A DNA stretch of 58,913 nucleotides from Verrucomicrobiota bacterium. Lineage in GTDB: Bacteria; Verrucomicrobiota; Lentisphaeria; Oligosphaerales; Oligosphaeraceae. Positions 53,194 through 58,913 of this stretch are shown in pieces. The stretch is from positions 1-58,913 of the forward strand of contig JAGVUR010000056.1 of NCBI GenBank assembly GCA_019136135.1. The letters run 5' to 3'. The notes beneath the pieces were generated by a model. That model searched no databases and had not been told where the DNA came from. It saw only the letters and a list, made by a program, of their open reading frames with translations. The stretch's first letter is position 1; every line of letters starts with the position of its first letter. The position numbers and the translations under genes are program-made.

Positions 53194-54460
53194 AGGCCTC
53201 CTTGGCAAGTCTCTGCATGCCTTCCGTTATGAGCTCCACCACTATTTCATTCTCGTTCAGTTCGACGCTCTCGACGAGGAGGTGGAGCAGGCGGTGCTTC
53301 TCCGTCTGCGTCATCTCCCCCGCCCACGCGTCGCCCAATGCGTCCATCACCTGTTTCGGCGGGATTCCGGCGAGGTCCGACACGGCCATGACCACCTCCG
53401 GGGAGCGCATCAGGTTCTCGAGGCACTCGATGACGCGCCCCTCGATTTCGCCTGCGGCGATGCGCCTTATCGGGCATTCGTGCTCAGCCCGCTTGGAGTC
53501 CTTGACGCAGACGTAGTAGCGGAACCGCACCCCGTTTCTGTAGGTGTAGGCGGGCGTCATCGCCCCTCCACATCGTCCGCACCGCAGGATTCCCTTGAGC
53601 GGGGCTTCGCTGTCGAGCGTCCGCCCCTTGGAGCCGACGGGGATGTTGCCGTCCATGTACTTCTGGACGGCGTCCCAGGTCTCCTGGTCTATCAGGCCAT
53701 CGTGCTCCCCCTCGAAGACCTCGCCCTTGTAGCTGACCTTGCCGATGTACGTCACGTTGCGGAGCATGTCGCCTATCTGCCTTGGCGTCCACGGCTTCCC
53801 GCTCCTGCGCAGCGTCCCCTCCGCGTTCAGCTCCCGCGCTATCGTCTTCGGGGACTGTATCTCAAGGTAGCGGGCGAAGATGCGACGCGCCGTGCCAGAC
53901 TCGTCGGGCCTCTCCACCAGCTTGTGGTCGGAGAGGGCGTATCCGTATGGCAGGACGCCACCATCCCACTTGCCTTTGCGCCGCGTCGCCGCCTTCTTGT
54001 CGCGGATTCGCTCGGCGATGACCTCGCGCTCGTACTGCGCGAAGGTCATCAGGATGTTCAGCATCATCCGCCCCGACGAGGTCGACGTGTTTATCTCCTG
54101 CGTGACCGAGACGAACGTGACTCCCCACTTGTCGAAGGACTTGGACAGCTCCGCGAAGTCGCAGATCGAGCGCGACAGCCGGTCGAGCTTGTAGATGACC
54201 ACCACGTCCACACGGCCCGCCTCGCAGTCGGCGAGGAGTTCCTTCAGCGCGGGGCGGTTGACGTTTCCCCCGCTGAAGCCGTAGTCGTCGTACCTCTTGT
54301 CGAGAAGCGTCCATCCGTTGGCCTTCTGGGAGCGGACATACGCCTCCCCCGCGTCCCTCTGCGCGTCGATGGAGTTGAACTCCTTCTCCACCGCGTCCTC
54401 GAGGGACTTGCGCGTGTATATCGCGCATCTTTTGGTTTTCCTTTCCGTCTCCATTGTCAT
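53183..54460 (-). CDS. Large serine recombinase
   Basis: 425 aa. The N-terminal resolvase domain has the nucleophile Ser in YTRKSLEDA and the VVIYKLDRLSRS motif. A recombinase domain (TARRIFARYLEIQSPKTIARELN) and a zinc ribbon (CGRCGGAMTPAY with a later HEC) follow. It would catalyse site-specific integration or excision through a phosphoserine intermediate. The ATG at 54460 overlaps the DUF2924 stop (ATGA); a second ATG at 54454 is 8 nt after GGGGTG and also possible. The open frame to 54925 is a GC-rich artefact. Confidence 0.93.
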   Translation of the reverse strand: MTMETERKTKRCAIYTRKSLEDAVEKEFNSIDAQRDAGEAYVRSQKANGWTLLDKRYDDYGFSGGNVNRPALKELLADCEAGRVDVVVIYKLDRLSRSICDFAELSKSFDKWGVTFVSVTQEINTSTSSGRMMLNILMTFAQYEREVIAERIRDKKAATRRKGKWDGGVLPYGYALSDHKLVERPDESGTARRIFARYLEIQSPKTIARELNAEGTLRRSGKPWTPRQIGDMLRNVTYIGKVSYKGEVFEGEHDGLIDQETWDAVQKYMDGNIPVGSKGRTLDSEAPLKGILRCGRCGGAMTPAYTYRNGVRFRYYVCVKDSKRAEHECPIRRIAAGEIEGRVIECLENLMRSPEVVMAVSDLAGIPPKQVMDALGDAWAGEMTQTEKHRLLHLLVESVELNENEIVVELITEGMQRLAKEAYEI

Positions 54461-54897
54461 TTCACCCCGAAGAAGAGTTTGCCGTTCCATTTGTTGCCTG
54501 TTATGACCCTGGCGAGGCGCGACAGGGAGGTGTAGCGCTCCCCATTGTACACGAAATCGTTCTCGCCCATGATGTCGACGACATGCTCCACGCCCTTCCA
54601 GACGCGGCGGAGCTGCGTCCCCGGCAGGGTCGGGACATACCCCTTTCCCTTGGGGACCTTCAAGTTGGAGAGCGGGTCGGTTCCGGCCACGCTCTCCAGC
54701 ACGGCCATGTCGGACTCGCCTATGCCCCCGAGGAATATCTCCTGTATGCGGTACGCCAGCCGCGCCCGCAATTTCGTCGGCGTCGTGTCGGCTGGAGCGA
54801 AGCCGTACAGCTCCTCGAACTTCGCCGCCAGCTCCCAGCGGCGCATTGTGTCCAGCCTTGCCAGCTGGCTCTCGATTGCCTTGATTTTGTCTGCCAT
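54457..54897 (-). CDS. DUF2924 protein
   Basis: 146 aa DUF2924 family (ESQLARLDTMRRWELAAKFEELYG, then LRARLAYRIQEI and GTQLRRVWKG, NGERYTSLSRLARVITG). The family is regularly encoded next to large serine recombinases, where it may modulate the recombinase or bind DNA; the function is unproven. AAGGAG precedes the ATG. It overlaps the recombinase start by 4 bp. Confidence 0.9.
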   Translation of the reverse strand: MADKIKAIESQLARLDTMRRWELAAKFEELYGFAPADTTPTKLRARLAYRIQEIFLGGIGESDMAVLESVAGTDPLSNLKVPKGKGYVPTLPGTQLRRVWKGVEHVVDIMGENDFVYNGERYTSLSRLARVITGNKWNGKLFFGVK

Positions 54898-54962
54898 TGT
54901 CGTATTCTCCTTGTGCGTCGCGCACGTCGCTTACAAAAGCGTCCTTTCCACGCTAATCCAGT

Positions 54963-55010
54963 CTCCGGGCCCGCTATTCCCCCCTTAAGAGAGGCATAAC
55001 GGACCCGGAG
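54963..55010 (-). other. Intercistronic RNA stem-loop with wobble pairs
   Basis: The arms at 54996-55010 and 54963-54977 give a 15-bp stem in minus-strand RNA, with two G-U pairs (CTCCGGGTCCGTTAT against ATAGCGGGCCCGGAG). On the plus strand these positions would be A-C mismatches, so the structure favours the transcribed strand. No U-run follows. It lies between the 43-aa ORF and DUF2924. Confidence 0.5.
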
Positions 55011-55017
55011 GCCGCTT

Positions 55018-55149
55018 TCAGCCCTTTTTTCCCTCCTGCTTCGGCTCCTGCCTGACCTTTCTCGCCACCACGGCGGCGACAAGCCTTATGGCCTGCTGCA
55101 TGTGAAGGGGGAAGGAGTCAATGGGGCGCTTTCCCTTTTCACCGTTCAT
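55018..55149 (-). CDS. Small 43-aa basic protein
   Basis: Translation by hand gives MNGEKGKRPIDSFPLHMQQA then IRLVAAVVARKVRQEPKQEG and KKG. GGAGGACGACT lies directly before the ATG, and the start overlaps the upstream gene's stop by 11 bp, as in tight operons. The middle is a short hydrophobic helix, the tail basic. I do not recognise the family. Confidence 0.65.
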   Translation of the reverse strand: MNGEKGKRPIDSFPLHMQQAIRLVAAVVARKVRQEPKQEGKKG

Positions 55150-55840
55150 AGTCGTCCTCCCCGTCGAACAGGCCGTTCTCGACAAAATAGGCGCGGATTT
55201 TCGGAACCCACGTCTTGACCAGGGACGGGCACGTGATGCCGAAGAGCTCGGCGGTCCGCGTCAGGGTGTTGCCCTCCATTATCCATTGGCAGATTTGCCG
55301 CATGGGCTGCGGCATGTCCTCGAGGATGCGGACCATGCGCTCCAGCCTGAGCCGCTTCGCCTCCTCGGCCTGCCTGTCCGATTCCGCCTGCAGGAGTGCG
55401 GCGGTGAACTCTGCGCTGTCCTCGACGGCCACCCTCGGGTTGGCTTCCGACGGCGCGGACATTGAGACAAGCCGCCCGCCGCAGTGCCTGCACATGCTCT
55501 TGTACTTCTCCCACACGTTGTTGAGGCGTCGGGGAAGCCTGGCGTTCGCGAACGTGTGCGCGTTTGCGGAGCCGCCGGGGACGAAGGCCGACATGATGGC
55601 GGCCAGCTCGTCGCGGAAGCGGTCGACGAGCCAGTCGGAGTCCTGGGGCCGCGCGTGACGCTCCTTGACGAGCCTGTTGGCGAGGTGACGGCAGAGCCTC
55701 GTGCTCTCCCTGTCGTAGCAGTTGTAGTGTTCGGTGAGATAGACCAGAGGGCCGCGCGTCTGCGACGGGGCTGCTTGGGGTTTCTGGTCGGTGGAGGACG
55801 CCGCCAGCTTGGCGGCGCGGTCGATGAGATATTCTGCCAT
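55139..55840 (-). CDS. Sigma-region-4-like HTH protein, first gene of the cassette
   Basis: 233 aa. The C-terminal 70 residues (MVRILEDMPQPMRQICQWIM...TRTAELFGITCPSLVKTWVPKI) resemble a sigma-70 region 4 helix-turn-helix. A CRHCGG motif near residue 125 may belong to a zinc knuckle. The N-terminal part is helical and not recognised. It starts an operon with the 43-aa ORF, DUF2924, the recombinase and a ParB-like protein. The Shine-Dalgarno AGGAGA is buried in a hairpin directly before the ATG. Confidence 0.7.
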   Translation of the reverse strand: MAEYLIDRAAKLAASSTDQKPQAAPSQTRGPLVYLTEHYNCYDRESTRLCRHLANRLVKERHARPQDSDWLVDRFRDELAAIMSAFVPGGSANAHTFANARLPRRLNNVWEKYKSMCRHCGGRLVSMSAPSEANPRVAVEDSAEFTAALLQAESDRQAEEAKRLRLERMVRILEDMPQPMRQICQWIMEGNTLTRTAELFGITCPSLVKTWVPKIRAYFVENGLFDGEDDYER

Positions 55841-55873
55841 GGTGCAGTTCTCCTCTCGACAGGAGACTGCACC
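55841..55873 (-). promoter_or_regulatory. Hairpin sequestering the ribosome-binding site of the cassette's first gene
   Basis: In minus-strand RNA, GGTGCAGT pairs with ACTGCACC (8 bp), then TCCT pairs with AGGA (4 bp), with a 6-nt loop. The AGGAG Shine-Dalgarno sequence is in the 3' arm and the AUG follows the last paired base immediately. Confidence 0.65.
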
Positions 55874-55949
55874 CCGCCTTGAATCGCCTTGGCTGAGTTA
55901 CAGATGCAATCTTCTGCCAAGCGGTTCTGCACGACAGGCGATGTAGGTC

Positions 55950-55972
55950 TTGACGACATATCGTGTCGTCAA
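55950..55972. promoter_or_regulatory. Operator-like dyad before the recombinase cassette
   Basis: TTGACGACA and TGTCGTCAA, perfect arms around TATCG, 110 bp before the first cassette gene. The half-site TGTCGTCA recurs at 56067-56074 with a diverged partner TGACGCG. The HTH proteins of the cassette are candidate binders. Confidence 0.5.
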
Positions 55973-56003
55973 AGAAAAAATGTGATTTTTTATGATGAGG
56001 AAA

Positions 56004-56038
56004 CAAAAAAAGCCCCGGCTGAACATGTCAGCCGAGGC
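56004..56038 (-). terminator. Intrinsic terminator of the QueC-like operon
   Basis: On the minus strand GCCTCGGCTGA pairs with TCAGCCGGGGC (one wobble) around CATGT, then TTTTTTTGTTT. It lies 33 bp after the stop of the QueC-like gene and ends the operon entering from the right edge. Confidence 0.9.
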
Positions 56039-56070
56039 CAAAGCTTTAGTTGTGATGACGCGTTATGTCG

Positions 56071-58167
56071 TCAGTTGAAAACGACAAGCCACGTCATATT
56101 CTCGCTTGGCGCATATATTGGATGCTCGCCCAGTTCCAGACTGTCCTCCAGATGTTTGGCCAATGCGGGATTGAATGCTTTGATTCCCTTTATCACTGTT
56201 CGCACATCTCGTGCGAATGCCTGGGAGGAGCGACGTTGCGAATTGTCAAGATTACGTGGTTTCCCATTCAACTGGAGACTTCCATTGACATAATCTGTGA
56301 TAGCATCCAATTCCTCCTGCGCCGCATCCTCTTCAGCCTTATCGAAGTTAGCCTTTGCCTCTTCGAGGCGAGCCAATTGCTCTCTGCGATAGGCGCGTAT
56401 TTCAACCTTTGCCCTTTCATCTAAGGCTGGTATTTTTGATAACTTCTTTTCCTTGTAATCACGTATCACTTCTGATATACGCGGGTCGTCTTTATCAACT
56501 GGCGGAGGCGGGTCAAGTTCCTCTATATCAAAACGATGATTTGGCTGTTCCAGCAATTTGGCAAGAAAGACGCATCCTTTGGAGGGCAAGACAATCTGCA
56601 AAGGACCACCCTTGTAGCGAATTCGCCAAGCCCCGCCTTCATTGCGGAACACGTTGTCAGGCAACTCCTCCTCGACCTTCGAGACGACGGTGACGACCTC
56701 TTCGGTGCCGCCTCGAATGAGAATATTGGTGAGGGTGTTGTCTGAATGCTCCTTGAGGCTGATGGCCTTGCGGATGAAATCTGGCCTCGTGGCCTTGTCC
56801 TCCACCTTGCAGATATCCTGGGCAAGACGCAGATAAAGCCGATGGATATCCAAAGCCGCGTCAGTTTCATCTTTACCCATGTACGGGAGAGCCTCAAAGA
56901 TGGCTGGGAACTCTATCTCAAAATCCTCATACTTGCGCAAATCCTCTGAAATCTGCTTTCCACGCAGAAAATAGGATGTCAGCAGATTCTTGTTCGTCAT
57001 CTCGAACACATCCGTCTTCTTGTCAACTGGTTCGTTGAAGAAGTCAATGGCGTAGTCCTCAACATTGTCGTACTCTTCGGCATCGGCGGCAATAATGGCC
57101 ACACGCCTGTCGATGCATTGTGAGCAGACTCCGCAATGTGTCTGCAACTTGGTCTGCTGCCAAGAGTGGGCGCAACTCATGCTTTTCACGATGAGGTCCC
57201 CGCATCCCCGCTCTATGATATATCTGACAATGTCGGACTTGGTCTTGTTGATGAAGGGATTGCGCACACTGAAAGAATCGTTCCCTGATATGAGCCTGAA
57301 CAACTTCTGGAAGTAGAAAAGGGTCTTTGGATGGGTGGTTCTTGTCGCCTTTCCACCTATGACCTGGGGGTTCATGGGGAGGTTGATGCTGACAGGTCCA
57401 TTCTCAAAGAAAAGAACCTCGCTGAGACCAAGAAGGTGTGAAATCGTCGCGCCGAGCGCAAAGTATAGGAGAGAACGGCACCGCTGGGTGTACTCATGGG
57501 AAAGCTCCTTGTCCTTGCCTGTTTTGACGGGGAAAAAGAGTCCTCTGTCTTCGCTACGCCGTTTCAGTTCCTTCTCAAGGAACTCGTACCTTTCCTTGTG
57601 CTTGCTCGAGGATTTATGCCTGACCAGAACAGTTTGAACCTTGTCTTCAAGCAATGACTGGACAGCCCCGCCCAACGAATCCAATCCACCAGAGAAGAGC
57701 ATCACTCGTTCGATTTTCCGTGGAGCGCACATATTGTCATCAAAGATAAGGTACTGCTGCCTCTCGTCCTCCAGCTTTGATTTGATGAACGTGAACTTGA
57801 AGCAGTCATCGGACAGGAAGCGCAGCAGTTCCTCCAGAACTTGAACAGTCTGCGGGGAACTCCAGAAATCAAGGTCGCGAACGGCAATGACCATATTCAT
57901 TCGTCGATGCCACAAATAACCTTCTGGGTCAACTCGATCCTGACAACGGACAACACACTGGTCGGCAACATATACGAATGTCGCAATTTCAATGAAGTCG
58001 ATTATCCTGTCGCTTGGATTTGAGAAAAACTGGCGATACAGATTGACCTGCGGGCGGATATTCATCTTCTCTTTTCCAAGAAGATTCAGATGCCGTGCCC
58101 CTTCAGCCTGATAATCCGGGGCATTGCAGACAATCGTGGCTTCATTCACTCGGTCAGTCCTTGCCAT
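56071..58167 (-). CDS. QueC-like ATP-pyrophosphatase fused to a signalling-ATPase C-terminal domain
   Basis: 698 aa. Residues ~1-145 are not recognised. Residues ~150-390 resemble 7-cyano-7-deazaguanine synthase: LFSGGLDSLGGAVQ is the PP-loop and HCGVCSQCIDRR the zinc site. Residues ~520-698 contain GGAWRIRYKGGPLQIVLPSKG and later NLDNSQRRSSQAFARDVRTVIKGIKAFNPALAKHLEDSLELG, a segment I know from the ends of large actinobacterial and myxobacterial ATPase regulators. Such QueC-like proteins occur in anti-phage systems (Qat, some CBASS). The start overlaps the upstream gene by 14 bp, so the two are coupled. Confidence 0.7.
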   Translation of the reverse strand: MARTDRVNEATIVCNAPDYQAEGARHLNLLGKEKMNIRPQVNLYRQFFSNPSDRIIDFIEIATFVYVADQCVVRCQDRVDPEGYLWHRRMNMVIAVRDLDFWSSPQTVQVLEELLRFLSDDCFKFTFIKSKLEDERQQYLIFDDNMCAPRKIERVMLFSGGLDSLGGAVQSLLEDKVQTVLVRHKSSSKHKERYEFLEKELKRRSEDRGLFFPVKTGKDKELSHEYTQRCRSLLYFALGATISHLLGLSEVLFFENGPVSINLPMNPQVIGGKATRTTHPKTLFYFQKLFRLISGNDSFSVRNPFINKTKSDIVRYIIERGCGDLIVKSMSCAHSWQQTKLQTHCGVCSQCIDRRVAIIAADAEEYDNVEDYAIDFFNEPVDKKTDVFEMTNKNLLTSYFLRGKQISEDLRKYEDFEIEFPAIFEALPYMGKDETDAALDIHRLYLRLAQDICKVEDKATRPDFIRKAISLKEHSDNTLTNILIRGGTEEVVTVVSKVEEELPDNVFRNEGGAWRIRYKGGPLQIVLPSKGCVFLAKLLEQPNHRFDIEELDPPPPVDKDDPRISEVIRDYKEKKLSKIPALDERAKVEIRAYRREQLARLEEAKANFDKAEEDAAQEELDAITDYVNGSLQLNGKPRNLDNSQRRSSQAFARDVRTVIKGIKAFNPALAKHLEDSLELGEHPIYAPSENMTWLVVFN

Positions 58168-58913
58168 ATTTCAATGCCCTCATCATTTTGTCCACCATGA
58201 AGATGGCGTTGTTCCTAATCTTGTTGCCGCTGATGTCCTTGAGCACGTGTCCATGTTTGCCCATCCAGTCCTTTGAATATTGCAGAACCACGACAGCAGT
58301 CTCTCTGCAATGCTCTTCCAGTGCCTTGTATGACGCGGCAAGTGCATGGGTGGACATGACACGTGGTGTGCTTCCTGTAAGGTTCGGGATAATGTTGGCA
58401 AGATATGCGTTCATCGCCCCGGACATCACCTTCGCCATGAAATTCTGGTTCATGGCTGCAATATTGACCTGCTTCCCAAAACTGCGGAATATCTCGGCGG
58501 GAGGACGTTGAATCAAACCAGGGATGTCCTGCGCCACCACATCCTTGGCAACTTGGGATACAGTGGACAGAAGAGCGTATTTTGCGAATTCCCCCAATTC
58601 GGTCTTCAGGCTATCCTGTCTCCAGCCAGCGTCATCAATCGCCTGTCCGAGTTTGTAGTTGAGTTCCTGGACGGACGGTTGTTCGGAAAGCTCTATGCCG
58701 ACTTCACGCATGTGCTCCACAAAGTTGTTGTTCTGAGCACCTACACCCATTTCTACAAGCAGCTCAACGGCTTTCAAGTAGGATGCATCCTGTGAAAGCC
58801 TTTCCCGCGTGAAATCCTTGTCTGCTGCATCAAGCACCATGGAGGCAATCTGCGCGAAATCGGCATTGAGGCAGAAAGCCTTTACAACGTCTTTCCACTT
58901 CTTAGAGCGATGT
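58154..58913 (-). CDS. Unrecognised protein, 5' end beyond the window
   Basis: About 252 codons are visible and the frame stays open to the right edge, so the true start lies outside. Met at 58840 is internal, since upstream codons (HRSKKWKDVVKAFCLNADFA) read as protein. The chain is mostly helical and polar, without motifs I recognise. It ends RALKYGKD and overlaps the QueC-like gene by 14 bp, which points to a shared function. It is not similar in my reading to QatB. Confidence 0.75.
   Translation of the reverse strand, partial: HRSKKWKDVVKAFCLNADFAQIASMVLDAADKDFTRERLSQDASYLKAVELLVEMGVGAQNNNFVEHMREVGIELSEQPSVQELNYKLGQAIDDAGWRQDSLKTELGEFAKYALLSTVSQVAKDVVAQDIPGLIQRPPAEIFRSFGKQVNIAAMNQNFMAKVMSGAMNAYLANIIPNLTGSTPRVMSTHALAASYKALEEHCRETAVVVLQYSKDWMGKHGHVLKDISGNKIRNNAIFMVDKMMRALKYGKD

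Larger units (their letters stand above)
52756..55990 (-). mobile_element. Serine-recombinase cassette
   Basis: Five overlapping or closely spaced minus-strand genes (HTH/sigma-like, 43-aa ORF, DUF2924, serine recombinase, ParB-like HTH) flanked by a dyad and hairpin at the promoter end and a terminator at the other. The DNA is clearly more GC-rich than the chromosome to the left. Attachment sites could not be identified, so the limits given are those of the transcription unit. Confidence 0.6.

Noticed and set aside
53144..54535. 463-codon plus-strand frame across the recombinase
   Set aside because: It is antisense to a clear serine recombinase in GC-rich DNA and has no recognisable domain, so it is a shadow ORF.
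55146..56006. 286-codon minus-strand frame overlapping the sigma-like gene
   Set aside because: It is out of frame with the better-supported 55139-55840 gene, and its low-complexity Arg/Ala/His content indicates a shadow.
56071..58913. Assignment as a Qat anti-phage operon
   Set aside because: Only the QueC-like part fits. The neighbour does not look like QatB, and no QatA ATPase or TatD-type QatD gene is visible.

Overview
The window looks like a chromosomal segment of a Lentisphaerota or Planctomycetota-Verrucomicrobiota-type bacterium. This is inferred from gene content, not from a marker gene. The main clues are a pseudopilin-like protein ending in an H-X9-DG motif, large secreted polysaccharide-active proteins (heparinase II/III type, DUF4838 type, pectate-lyase-like beta-helix proteins, LamG protein), UroD-like proteins and repeat-rich intergenic DNA. 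No rRNA, tRNA or CRISPR array was seen.

Layout. 80-5752 (all minus): an MBL-fold hydrolase, a two-gene ABC exporter, three small NifX-like proteins and a RhuM protein. 6318-13650 (plus): a 1322-aa secreted LamG/transglutaminase-like protein, a four-domain CoA-disulfide-reductase/rhodanese/TusA/DsrE protein and an EFR1-type flavodoxin-ferredoxin. 13916-22245 (minus): a complete tryptophan operon trpE-G-D-C-F-B-A followed by a DAHP synthase. It is preceded by two tandem copies of a leader-peptide/terminator attenuator, each with a Trp-codon cluster. 22322-26514 (minus): a DUF4838 protein and pdxS. 27097-31567 (plus): a TM2/pseudopilin hybrid, a heparinase-like protein and a PNPOx-family protein. 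31691-33258 (minus): hipB-hipA with two operator-like sites. 33441-49827: mostly secreted proteins, including a 2342-aa protein of six beta-helix modules and a metallophosphoesterase-PHP fusion, plus an alpha/beta hydrolase and a UroD-like protein. 49962-50435 (minus): a guanine/cytosine-type deaminase.

From about 50.8 kb the DNA changes character. There is a truncated ankyrin gene, a DDE integrase-core transposase, and a GC-rich cassette (sigma/HTH protein, 43-aa ORF, DUF2924, large serine recombinase, ParB-like HTH protein). The cassette carries an RNA hairpin over its first ribosome-binding site and ends in a strong terminator. Beyond it lies an operon entering from the right edge: an unrecognised protein translationally coupled to a 698-aa QueC-like ATP-pyrophosphatase with a C-terminal domain normally seen in large signalling ATPases. 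This is a candidate defence or signalling system that the window cuts off.

Intergenic DNA carries several related repeat families: a CTGTCCGAC/GTCAGACCC minisatellite at three loci, a GTACGAGCACC palindrome family at three sites, a ~95-bp dispersed repeat in three copies (two inside a ~430-bp inverted-repeat-bounded element), and a ~160-bp MITE-like element with terminal inverted repeats and partial copies elsewhere. The strongest new observation is the tandemly duplicated trp attenuator with an inverted repeat flanking the predicted promoter. The QueC-like fusion operon and the recombinase cassette come next.
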